Part shown: piece after piece, positions 35,421 through 45,713 of the stretch
Layout: the number at the start of each line of letters is the position of its first letter
How positions within the stretch are numbered: position 1 is the stretch's first letter
Assembly (NCBI GenBank): GCA_008802785.1
Contig: VUYT01000002.1
Location: 62,001-126,000 of the forward strand
Source of the DNA: Symmetrospora coprosmae
Taxonomy: Eukaryota; Basidiomycota; Cystobasidiomycetes; Symmetrosporaceae
Length of the DNA: 64,000 bases
Direction: 5' to 3'
Program-made: the position numbers and the translations under genes
Notes under the pieces: model-generated
Told to the model about the DNA's origin: nothing
Database searches by the model: none
What the model saw: only the letters and a program-made list of their open reading frames with translations

Positions 35421-38286
35421 CTACATAGGCAGCAAGCGACCCTCTGCGAGCGCTCGTCCAGTGATGAGACGGAACTGTACCCGCAGGCGCGCCTGCTCGA
35501 CCTCGTCCGGCGTGACGGGGATCCAGCTGTCCGGGTACTTGCTGCAACGCGCCAGGACGAACCCAACCAGTGCGCCATTGTCCGCTTGCGGCTGTGACGT
35601 CGCCAGGTCGAGGACGGCGCCCCCCGTAGGCGACGCAAAGAGGCGATGATGCTTCTCGACGTTGCGCACCGAAAGTGCCGAGAAAGCCACGACAATGGTG
35701 GGAAGCACACGCCCCGGCGATCCAGAGCCGCCATCACTGTTAGAGGACCTGTCCAGGTCGAGGAATGTATTCTCGTTGCTGTCAACCAGCGCCTGCTCGC
35801 AGCCCAGACACAGGATCTGCCGGATACCTAGCTGGAACAGCGCAAATGCGGCTTCCCGCCCAGAGGTGCCGTGCGCGCCGATCAGAAGCGCGACAGACAC
35901 GTCCGTCACTGCATTGATGGGCGATAGGCTCGCAGAGATAGCTTCGGCGATGGCTGCTGCCTGTGCATTATGCAGCTCCCGTTGCGGCGGGCTGGAGTGG
36001 TGTGCTGACTGCGGTATAGCGAGCGAGTCCGCCCCCTGGCCACTAGTGGTGGTGTCCGCGTGCCCGATCCATGCTGCTGCTTCCGAGCACCAGCTGCTAC
36101 TCGCCGCTATGTTGGTGAGCTTGCTCTGATGCTGGTCCTGCTCCTCGCCGACGGACAGGACAGGCACGTCGCTTGAGCCCTCGGCGACGGGCATGTACCG
36201 CTCCGCCAGCGTGTAGGGAAGGGAGAGTTCCTCTAGGGCGCGCCTGAATGCCGCAGACGCTCGCTGCACGGCGTCTGTCCGACCCACAACCGTGATCCGC
36301 CGGCTGTGCGAAATGCCACAGGCCAGGAGCGCTTTCTGCACGTTCGAGAAGGTCGGCACGCCTTGGGCCACAGGAAAAGGCAGGCACGGGTGGTAGACCT
36401 GCGTAAGGACGGTGTTGAAGAGGGATGACATCTGTCCAGATGGACCGAGATTGTATGCGATGAGGGTGGGGTGTGCAGCGCTGCGGCTGCCTGAATCGCC
36501 CGAGCCACAGTCGCTTTGCACCTTCTCATGAAAGCGATGCAGCAGGAGATTATCTTCCACCTTGCCCGCATACAGGACGATCTTGACCAAGTCCGCGCCT
36601 ATCCGACTTCCGGCCTCGTAGATACTGAGCGTCTCTGGCGTGTCCCACGTTAAGCGACGCTCGATGTCGATGTGCGAGAGCATGACGCGCATGTAAGGCG
36701 GCTTCTTGGCCAAGACCTGCCGTAGCAGACTCTCGCCGACGCCGAATTCCAGCTCGATGAACTCGACCCCGCATTTGTAAGCCGCTTCGCACAGCCGGAT
36801 GTACTGTTCGACCGTCTCCTCGCGGAGGTCGAATAGGCCGCCCTGCTTCAGCGTGCGGACCGAGTAGATGATGGGTAGGCGCGAGACGCGACGGAGATGC
36901 GCAATGGTGAAGGAGATGTACGTGAGGTCCGGGCAGCCCGGGTTGGCTGCGGGTGTGTCGGGCGAGGTCTGATACATTGTCGCTGGACGGCGGAGCGAGT
37001 CGACACGCAGCTCGAGGGCGTCCACCCCGCCGCTGGCTGTGCGTATCGCGTCATAGTTGATGTTCTGCGGTGTTGCGCAATCGATTGAAAGGCTGTACGT
37101 CCGCGCGTCGAGGCGGAACTCCGGGGGTGACGACGAGAGCAGCAGGTCGATGTAGCGGAGGCAATCTTGCTCGACTTCCTTGAGCTTGAGCGCAGGTGCC
37201 TTCTGCCGTTGTTGCACAGTCAAAGTGACGTAGGAATGTGTAGAGCAGGCTTCAAAGAGCGGGAAGCGACGAGCCCAGACTGTCATTTGTGCGCGAATCG
37301 GGAAAAGGATAGGGAAAAACCAGTCAGCAGCCATCACAGAGGCCAGACGCCAACAGGCCCGCACAGTCAACCCACCCGACCGAATCTCCTCCCCCCACTG
37401 CGGCCTGTCGCGCTCATTGATGAGATAGCGGATGACTTCCTCCTTCTCCCGCGTCATGTGAATGACGAGGCCGCCACGCGCGACATGGCCCAGCAGGAGC
37501 GTCCGGTTCTCCTCGCGCTCGACAACTCCGCCTCCGCACGCAATCACGTAGCCTTGAGCATGCTCGGAGAGGATCTTGCCCAGCAGCTCCGTCTCGAGGT
37601 CGCTGATGATAGTCATCGTCGTAAAGCACGTGGACGGTCAGCCACGGCCATAACGCATGCATGACCGGGACACTCAGAGCGACGAGCCCACTCACCGAAA
37701 GCTCTCCCATGAGTGCTGGCGGACGTATTCGGTCGGACTGCAGCCAGCGACGCGTGACAAGACGCGGTCTGCATCTACAAAGTTACGGCGGAGGTGGGTC
37801 GCGATAATGAGGCCGAGCGTGGACTTGCCGACCTGAGAGGCGCGGCAGAGCACGTAGAGAGGGAAGCTAGTAAGTCATATGCGCGAGAAGCACGCAGGTT
37901 ATCGCTGCCGAGCCAGAATCAGCAACACCCACACCCCGGAAGCCGATGAGGACAATGCTGGCTGCCGTGTCTCCCGGTATCCGCCGGGGCCGACTGCTGC
38001 TGGAGGATGATTCACGGCTCGCCGAAGCTGCCGAAGTTGCGTCAATGGCCATTGCCGACGTGCTTGCTACGGGTACGGGTACAGCTGCAGTTGCTGCAGC
38101 TACAGAGCTTGAGCTTGAGCTCGCCTCTGCGTGCTGCTGCTGCTGTGGTGTCTGTGGTGTGCGAGCTCTTGGAGGCGGCGTCCAAGGCCTGCGGAAGTCG
38201 AAGGGAGCGCGGGTCGGGCTGCTGCCAGGCGGTGATGGAGTACCAGCAGCAGCAGCAGCAGCAGCATCCTCTGCAGTCACCTCCAT
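35421..38286 (-). CDS. Quinate repressor homologue (AROM-derived, QutR/qa-1S type)
   Basis: Four exons (38286-37933, 37832-37696, 37602-37376, 37279-35421) join in phase to 858 residues. The order matches the last three AROM domains. Shikimate kinase: P-loop GFRGVGKST 115-123, FVDADR, ACGGG. Type I dehydroquinase: ALELRVD with Glu329, VRTLKQGG, Lys472 in ADLVKIV. A shikimate-dehydrogenase-like domain runs from about 556 (GISHSR, GAHGTSGR). There is no dehydroquinate synthase or EPSP synthase, so this is not the AROM enzyme. Ascomycete QutR and qa-1S share this domain set and block the activator of quinate genes. Residues 441-444 read SHID, so the catalytic His of type I dehydroquinase (normally directly before the Asp) is Ile443. 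The dehydrogenase NVTxPxK lysine motif is not found. Both point to a sensor rather than an enzyme. A roughly 100-residue Ser/Pro/Gln-rich N-terminal extension precedes the P-loop. Confidence 0.88.
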
Positions 38287-38614
38287 CCCCCTCTCCTGCC
38301 AGTCCCTTCAGTAGTGTCTGACGGATGGAGAATAGAGCCGCCCTTACTGCCATGGGGTCCGGAGATCTGTTAAACCGGAAGGAGCACGTGCGCTCGCCTC
38401 ATGCTCTCACTGCCATCGATATCCTCGACGGAGCACATTGACGGGCAGTACACCCCTCGCAGCAAAGGCAAAGTAGCACGGAACTGCTGTGAACCGTCTC
38501 GCTCTCGCTGCATCGATATTACGCTGCCTACAACAACACTGGGCGATAAACCAAATCTCAAGGCGATGAGGGATGCCGCTCGCGTAGTGCTTTCAGTATA
38601 TGCATACTGGCTGT
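38287..38614. other. Short spacer upstream of the quinate repressor
   Basis: This 328-bp stretch lies between the transcription-factor stop (38615) and the repressor start (38286), both genes on the minus strand. It holds the repressor promoter and perhaps the factor's 3' end. No gene seen. Confidence 0.6.
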
Positions 38615-41600
38615 TCAAGCAGCTCCATCACCATGATTCCAGCGATCCAGTAGCCCGGTCAGGCCTGAGAACTCGTTCGGAGAAGGTGCCTGGCTCGGGT
38701 TCGGCGTTTCCATGAAGCCGAGCGATGCCAGCACGTCCGTTTGTGCCCTGCGCGTACTCGCAATCAGCCATGTTTGTACCTGTTCCACTGATCAGTTATA
38801 AACTCACCAAGACGCGCTGTCAAAGATGCGACCGTGTTCAAAGGTCGCGTCATAGGATCCGGTCGAGGATAGAAAGTCCTCCGCCAGCGTCATGAAGGCC
38901 TGGTCGGGCAGGCTATACCAATTTGACTGCTGCATCTGCACGTTCGCTTGATCATCTGGGTTTTGAGCCGACTGCTGAATGTCTTGCTGTCCCTGTTGCT
39001 CCTCCCGCGGCTGGTCAGGCTGTTCTGACGGCGGCTGCTGCTGGAATAGCTGGCGTGACTGCTCCACCAGCTCCTGCAGCTCGGGAGGGTGCTGCTGCGC
39101 TGGCTGATCTCGCTGGTGCGATACTCGAGCCTGCTGCTGCTGCACTTGCTGGCGGTGCTGCTCCTCCGAAATCAGGTGATGGGCCGCCTGCTGCTGCTGC
39201 TTCAGCTGCGCGATCCGCGATGGCGGTGTCGGCATGAGCAGCCCTCCTATCGGAGATGGGCCAGCTTGTTGCTGCTGCTGCTGCTGCGCACCGGCACCAG
39301 CCGACGAGTGCAGCGAGGCTTCCGTGTACGCATTGCTCGCCATACTGTGCGGTGACGTATCGTATGAGGAGCTCCCGCCACCACCTCCGTTCTCAAATAC
39401 AGAGGAGGCGGCGCCGAGCAGGAACTCGAGCGAGCGCATGGTTGCTTGGCGCTCGTTGTCGCTCTGAATTGGCTCGGCAGCCGCTGCAGGGAGGTGAGCT
39501 GTAGCAAAGGATTGGGAGGCGTCGTCCATGGCAGTAGAGTGGGAGCGAGCCATTTCGCCGCCGCGTGAAGCCAGAGAGGCGGGGTTCCGCATCGACAACT
39601 GCTCCAGCCGGCCCATGAGTGCTGGAAAGATCCGGGCCAGCTGCGCACCAGCAGCCTTTGACGCTTCGCTGTGCACCTGACCTGGTCGAGAAGAGCCAGC
39701 TAGTGTGAAACAGGTCGTTGTGCCAGGCACGGCAGTGCGGTAGTAGGAGAAGGTGCGGAGCTTGTAGTCGAGACCTTCGAGGGACTTTCTGACTGTATCT
39801 GCCGAATGTGTTGCATCATTGGCCAGGCTAAGGACGCCAGGTATTCGTGCGTCAGCCAGGCTCCCCGTACTGTAGGAAGTGAGCCAAGGGATACGCACAG
39901 TCGGTCCTCGAGCAGCTGCTTGTAGTACAGCCAACGCAGATAGAGATCCAGCTTGTGCTGTGTAGTATGGCTCAAGCCCTCCCTTTCTGCTGGATCTTGG
40001 TACTCCCTGAAGTCCGCCTCCATGCTGTCTAGAGCAACCTTGCACTCTGCAATGACAGCCACATCGTCGGACGATTCGTTGGGCGCATTGAGAATGCTGA
40101 GCGCGCGGTGCGCCGCGCGAGCTATGCTGACGGCCGAGTTGAAGGTGGACAGGGCTTTGGATGGGCCGATCTGGCCAAAAGAGGAGTGTTGTTGCTGACC
40201 CTGCGGCTTTTCGTCCTGACCAGACGACCCACCCGCCGGACCAGGCGCTGATCCTGAGGCATCTGAGGGCTTGGCGTAGAGCTTCGTCAAAACCGGAACG
40301 CTCTCGCTGCGCATCAATTCCCACTCGTCGCCGCCCGTGACAGCGGGCAACGAGACAGCGTGCCTGGCGGGAGTCAGCGGCATCCGTCCAAGCTGAGATG
40401 CTAAGCATGTGTCGAGAATGAAGAGCGAGTACCAGGTGAGACGTAAGCGCTCGAAAGGCGGAGACTGGTCATTCGAAGGGTGCGCTTGATGTTGATCCGG
40501 CCCGAGATGCAGACCAAGATCGATAGCTAGCGCAACGGCAGTCGCTACACGCAGGAGTGACGTCAGACCTCCGCAATAAAGCAATATATTCTGCATGATT
40601 CGCACGCACCGAGATGTACATACGCCAACGTGAGTTCGCCTTGACCCCATTCGTGGATCGCCAGCAGAGCTGAAGCCTGGACGGTCGCTGCTGTCGGATC
40701 TCGCAAACTCGCCTCCACACACTTGCGTGCTGCTTCAGCGTACTGCCGAGCATTCGTGGACGGGTCCGTGATGGGTTCGCTCGTCGAAGTTGGCGGAAGG
40801 TATGGCGCCGCACATGCCAGTACGGCAAACAGCACCTCCGGCCTTTCAACGGCATCGAAGGAAGGTTGCGGCTCGTACGACCACTGCATGAGCTGATGCC
40901 TAGAGCACATGGGGAAAACAGGGTGTATCACGGTGAGATAGCAGTCGATGAGCCTGGCCCGAGTGCCAGATGGGGGTAGAGATGCGGTCCAGGATCCGCT
41001 CTGTGTCAGGAGCGGAAGCTGACGACGAGACGAGCTCTCTTCCGGACTGGCAAAGCTGGAAGTCGGACCGTAGACCTTCGTCGAACCGACTGCTGCTTCG
41101 TACCGGGCGAAGCGCTTGTCGGGGCTCACTTTGAGCGCAGATGTGGGCGCAATCGTGGGAAGACGAGGAGGCGAAGCTTGCATGGCGTCTCTCGAAGAAG
41201 AGGGTGTGCCATTGGCGCCATACTGCATTGGCGATGGCTGCGGGTAGCCAAAATTGGGCGACCCAAACTTGCCAGCTGTAGGCATGATCATCGAATTGAA
41301 GAACGCTTGCTCTGGCGTTGGTAGCGGGGGTAGGGCGCCGCCACTGCTGCTGAACTGAGCAGAGGCGGGGCTGAACAACAGGCTGGCTTTGTCCGACAGC
41401 GACGGTGTCGGCAGAGGAGGGAGTGGTGGCAGGTCCATGCCGTTGCTGTAGAAGGCCGTCTCCTCTTTTGGTAGATACGCGCCTGCATCCTGTCTCAAAG
41501 CTCCTGGCGAGGCCAAGCGGGCCCGCTTGCGCGATGCAGGGGATGCGAAAGTTCCGGCACCATTGCTCGAACTGGCTGCATTGTAGTTGCCGAACTCCTC

Positions 41601-42260
41601 GGTCTCGCCGCCGGCACCACCGTTCCCGCCGTTACCGCCTGCAGAATCTACGTTGTCCTGCTCCGCAGCCTCGTCGGCAAAGAGCTTGCCAGCTGGTGTG
41701 TCGCGAAAGGCGGCCAAACGGTCCTCCGGCGCCGTCTCCTCCAGCAAGGTCTGCAGGTCCGCGTAACGGGCTCGCGGACCACCCGGCGCTGGCATGAGCG
41801 CTGCTTGCACGTCGGCATCCTCTAGCCCGCGTAGACCGAGAAGGAGCTCCGAGATCTCCTGCAGTCCGGCCACGCATGCGTACAGCTCGTACAGATGCGT
41901 CTCCATCTTCTGCATCTTGGCCTGGACCTGCTTGCCAGGCGGAGGACCCCGCTTCTTCGGTGCGGTCCAGGTGCAATCCCATCCGCGTGTCGCGCATGGC
42001 CCGCAGAGCGGCTCCTCGCCATCGCACTTGATGCGCTTCTTGCGACAGACCTGTTGAGGGCGTAAGCGAGACTGCAGGCGTTAGCCCGCTGGAGGAAGAC
42101 CAGCAGAAACAGCTGCCGGTGACGCCGAAAGAGCAAGACGAACATTGCACGAGTGTGTGACGCGACGCTTCTTGTCCTTCTTGCCAGCGTCCTTGTCGCC
42201 TGTAGATCCCGAGCTTCCTGCACGGGTTCCAGCCGCACCAGAACCCGCGGCCGAGCTCAT
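38615..42260 (-). CDS. Zn2Cys6 transcription factor with fungal_trans domain
   Basis: The minus-strand exons start MSSAAGSGAAGTRAG, then KKDKKRRVTHSCN, which splices to VCRKKRIKCDGEEPLCGPC and then ATRGWDC. This gives the canonical C-x2-C-x6-C-x6-C-x2-C-x6-C binuclear zinc cluster. A coiled linker (KMQKMETHLYELYACVAGLQ) suits dimerisation. The middle homology region follows (RARLIDCYLTVIHPVFPMCS, VLFAVLACAAPYLPP, VALAIDLGLHL, SLFILDTCLASQLGR), as in PF04082. The C-terminus is Gln-rich, typical of activation domains. The frame appears to stop at 38804, but a GTGAGT donor there splices to an exon ending LTGLLDRWNHGDGAA at 38615. It lies inside the quinate cluster and is the best candidate activator, although it is not AROM-derived like QutA/qa-1F. 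That role is inferred from position only. Confidence 0.87.
39264..39286 (-). repeat. CAG/CTG run coding for poly-Gln in the Zn2Cys6 factor
   Basis: A (CTG)n run on the plus strand codes for about seven consecutive glutamines in the C-terminal region of the transcription factor. Further Gln-rich patches follow to about 38950. Confidence 0.75.
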
Positions 42261-42711
42261 GGTGCGGTCTGCGTCTAGCAGGCGGGCAAAACTGATCGTG
42301 TCCACTATCACGTCGTATTTCCGAGCGAGAGCCGAGTCATGTCTGAGCCTGACTAGTAGATTGGGGCGGTTGTGCGGATGCAAGGCCTGGCGGTCGCGAG
42401 CTCGCTCGGCTGCTCGGCCGGAGGCGGAGAGGGTCGGGATGCCAATCATCGGGGCGACGATGTTTGCTCTCAACATCATCGCGCCGGACTTTGCCTCTAA
42501 TAGATTTCTACGAAACGAGCAAGGTGCGCAAGTGCGGGGCAAATTGGGCTCCTTGTCGCACCCTCAACTGTAGGCAGCTGCGGATGTAGACCTCTCGGCA
42601 GATCGTCGGATCCGACGTGTCTCTCCCTAAGTGCACATATGAACTAGGCTACACATGTCTATCTGCTTTCGTAGCCTCCCTGGACTGATGCTTGCGTTGG
42701 AGTTGTGCCTA
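42261..42711. other. Intergenic within the quinate cluster
   Basis: This 451-bp stretch lies between the dehydroquinase stop (42712) and the transcription-factor start (42260), both on the minus strand. It holds the factor's promoter. No gene seen. Confidence 0.6.
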
Positions 42712-43640
42712 TCATGCCGAACCGACCTTTTCGACGAGAGCGCGCAGAGCAAGCTGGTTCGCAACAGGGGAGATGGAAAGTGTCAGGCACATCGCACTAT
42801 CCGCCGGGATGAGGCTGTCGCCTACCTGATACCCGAAAATGCCCGCTCCGAACAAGCAGCCTCCTGTGCAGACGGCGGCCGTTTTGCTCTTCCGGAACTC
42901 CTCGCGCGCCTCGATATTTGAGATGTGGATCTCGAAGACGGGCGTGTCTACTCCAGCGATGGCATCGCGTACCGCGTAACTGCGAGGGGGCAAGCACCGT
43001 CAGCCTATTGATTATGCACGCGACTGCCCTCGGGCCAAGAGAGGGCGGAAGCGCATCGGCACTCACGAGTCATGGCAGAACGCGCCTGGGTTCATCACAA
43101 TGCCACCATACCGCCGCGAGTAGTGGATGAGATCGATGAAGACTCCTTCGTGGTTGGTCTGTGCGCACACGCTGCCCAGGCGAGACGAGTAGTGTCAGAG
43201 GAAGTCCGCTTCCGCCGCCAGCTGGTGTCAGTCGAAGGATATCCCTTGAGCCGACTCACACCTTGACACCAAGCTCCTTCCCTAGATTCGTGACCTGCTC
43301 TTCTATTTGGGCCATAGTCGTCGTGCCATAGTGTTTTGGGTCCCGCTTGCCGAAGAGGTTGCTATAAGGGTGTGGCGGAGACGTGTCAATCGTTAGTCGT
43401 TGAGCAAAGCAGAGCGCATCGGCGGGCGCTCGCGAGACGCAAAGACCGACTGATTTGGGCCTGAGAGCAGGAGGAAAGTCCTCTTGTCTTGCTCGCCAAC
43501 GTCATCCGGGTCGACGTTCTTGATGCGCGTAACGCCCTGTGCATCCTGGGAACAGGCGCAGCATGCGAGGACAGCGAAGCGCCTCAGTATTGCTCTTCGC
43601 GGAGGGCCCCGCCTCACGCGCTTACGGTGGTCAAGGACAT
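42712..43640 (-). CDS. Catabolic 3-dehydroquinate dehydratase, type II (QutE/qa-2)
   Basis: Six exons (43640-43626, 43545-43451, 43361-43260, 43171-43067, 42979-42826, 42753-42712) join in phase to 170 residues, a little longer than typical type II enzymes. Active-site elements are all present: [15 protein letters not shown] with the essential Arg, KHYGTTT with the catalytic Tyr just after, [18 protein letters not shown] with the catalytic His, and [14 protein letters not shown] with the second His. The enzyme dehydrates 3-dehydroquinate to 3-dehydroshikimate. In fungi the type II form is the catabolic isoenzyme induced by quinate, whereas AROM carries the biosynthetic type I form. The first exon codes for only MSLTT and adds an N-terminal extension. 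It is transcribed divergently from the quinate dehydrogenase gene. Confidence 0.94.
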
Positions 43641-44134
43641 GTCGACGCTGGAGAAGCCTTTCGTGGGTTGGATGCTGAAGAACCTCTAGCAAACGGAAAG
43701 GAAGGAGGGACGGGAGGACTGGTGCTCCGGACGAGTGTGAGCGGTGACTTCGAAAGCCGTCGAAGAAGGGGGCTCCAAATCAACAGCAAGAAGCGCAATG
43801 CGGGCTCGTCGAGCACAGCTCAAGCCGAAGCCGAAATGCGGGAGAGGGGGAGGGAGAAGGAGAGGCGGAGCTCCTCCTCCTGTTCCCCGGAGATAGTTCA
43901 TCCTCTTTTCCGGAAGGGGGAACAGCCGAAACCACCGACAAGACTTACTGACGCGCATCAGCAAGCTGCACAAGCTGCACAGCTTCTTCTGGTTCGCGAG
44001 CAAGAGCACACTCTCGTTGTCAAGGCATCACATCAGCTTTCGCTCACGCATTTTATAGGCTTGGTCTTCTCTCCTCCACCTCTTCGCCGTTCCCCTGTAC
44101 CTGTCGCTTCCGCTCATCGCAAGCAGCAGCAAAG
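43641..44134. promoter_or_regulatory. Divergent promoter between dehydroquinase and quinate dehydrogenase
   Basis: These 494 bp separate the starts of two divergently transcribed quinate genes. Direct reading shows CCGG at 43727-43730 and 43887-43890. A perfect 8-bp palindrome TTCCGGAA lies at 43908-43915. A direct repeat of AAGCTGCACA lies at about 43968-43987. A TATA-like element (TTTTATAGG) lies near 44051, about 80 bp before the dehydrogenase ATG. Zn2Cys6 proteins bind CGG/CCG half-sites, so these are candidate operator sites for the cluster's own factor; that link is inferred. Confidence 0.5.
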
Positions 44135-45575
44135 ATGCCCATCTCGGAGGAAATCAAGCAGACGCCTGCAAAGACGTACCTGTTCGGGTACCCGTTGAAG
44201 AGGACGTATGCTCCCTACTTGCACAACACGCTCACGCGGTTAGCCGGCGTCCCCAGGTGAGTGTCCTTCTTGAGCTGCTGAGACTGCCCCGCAGACGGTC
44301 TGAGACTTGGCCTTTCTACGAGCAGGACGTACAGCAAGTGGGAGACGCAGGACATCAAGGAGCTCGTCGAGGAGAGCAAGAAGCCCGACTTTGCTGGCTC
44401 GGCCGTGACAATGTGCGTGGACGCGGCTTGTGTGCTTCTTCGAGCCATCCAATGATGACCCAAGATGTCTTCACGCAGGCCACACAAGGTAGCGATTGTG
44501 CAATACTGCGATGATTTGACACCGGAAGGGAAAGCCATTGGTGCCTGCAACACCGTGTTCTGGAGGACCGAGGCCGATGGCAAGAAGAGCCTCGTCGGGC
44601 ACAACACCGAGTGGGTGTCAGGTCTTTCGACTGGACGGTTTCGCATAGCCTAGCTGACGCGTCTGAATCTGTTGAAAGCACCATCGGAGTGCGAGATGCC
44701 TTCCTGCAGAGCGATTTGCCGCGCCTAACGAAAGACAAAAGACGACCCGGGATGGTCGTTGGCGGTGGCGGAGCGACAAGGTGAGCTCAACCCTACAGGA
44801 GCTCTACCAACAAGAGCTGACCAGTCCTCCTTCCCGGACCGCTCTTCAGAGCCGCTGTCTACGCGTGAGTCCGCAAGCACGCCAGCTGTCCGGTTTGCGC
44901 AGAGCTGACATCGTATCTGTACGACCGATACCCAGCCTGACCGTCTTCTTGAACTGTTCCCCAATCTACGTCGTCAACCGGGACGACAGCGAGGTCGACA
45001 CCATGCTGGCCGACTTCAAGAAGTCCGCGCTCGACACTTTCCGTCCAGAGTGCATCCACGTCAAGACGCCCGAACAGGCGGCTGACCTGCCGGCGCCGGC
45101 GTACATGTGAGTACCGCATTGCGCTCGTTCGCTCAGAGAGCGCAATTGACGATCTCGTGCTGCAGCGTCTCGGCCATTCCTGACTACCCGCCTTCGACCG
45201 AGGCGGAAAAGCGTGCACGCGCGACTTTCGAGGCCATCCTGTGAGTGCCTCCCAATCGCGCTCGACGGCGTCCCTCGGAAGCGAGCACCGCTGACATGTC
45301 GCACGACCCGCTCTCGCAGCGCCAAGCCAGAAAAGGGCGCCATCCTCGAGATGTGCTACAACCCGCGCGTCTGGACCGACATCTGCACCGTGTCCAAGGA
45401 GCAAGGGTGGGATGTCGTGACGGGCGAGCTCGCCATGATCTGGCAAGGGATTGAGCAGCAGAAGATCTGGTTGAATGCGACAACCGAGGAGCTGCCCGTG
45501 CAGGAGACGGTAGATCTCGTGTCAAAGCAGGTCAAGAGCGACACCGAGACTGGAGCTGCCCCGCCGCAGTCATAG
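44135..45575 (+). CDS. Quinate/shikimate dehydrogenase (QutB/qa-3)
   Basis: Eight exons (44135-44256, 44326-44412, 44479-44616, 44679-44780, 44851-44865, 44936-45106, 45166-45240, 45320-45575) join in phase to 321 residues, the usual length for fungal quinate dehydrogenase. The substrate domain opens with KTYLFGYPLKRTYAPYLHN and contains AVTMPHK, where Lys73 is the catalytic lysine, and AIGACNTVF. The partner motif reads HNTEW, so Glu114 sits where shikimate dehydrogenases usually have Asp. The nucleotide-binding loop is VGGGGATRAAVYAL and runs into PIYVVNRDD. ILEMCYNPR and GELAMIWQGIEQQKIW close the fold. It oxidises quinate to 3-dehydroquinate, and probably shikimate to 3-dehydroshikimate, with NAD(P)+. 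The 15-nt exon 5 is needed for the GATRAAVYA joint. The start codon follows a TATA-like box by about 80 bp. Confidence 0.92.
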
Positions 45576-45713
45576 TGCCTTTCCGTCTTGCCACCTATTC
45601 TCGTACGAAGCATCGTTCCTCCCACTGTACTTGTACTGGAGATCGCGCCGCACTCGCATACGCAAAGAGAACATCGTTCCTGCTTTGTTTAACGGTAGCG
45701 CTCAATGACGCCT

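Noticed and set aside
34206-35649. Long frames on both strands between the Mei2-like and quinate-repressor genes
   Set aside because: They overlap real genes or lack any recognisable motif, and their composition looks like translated non-coding GC-rich DNA.
35421-38286. Calling this gene the pentafunctional AROM enzyme (ARO1)
   Set aside because: The dehydroquinate-synthase and EPSP-synthase domains are absent. The protein starts with a disordered leader and the kinase domain, and key catalytic residues are lost. The cluster context fits the quinate repressor.
44851-44960. Apparent frame break after the GGGGATR loop of the quinate dehydrogenase
   Set aside because: A 15-nt exon and a 70-nt intron (44866-44935) join RAAVYA to LTVFLNCSPIYVV in phase.
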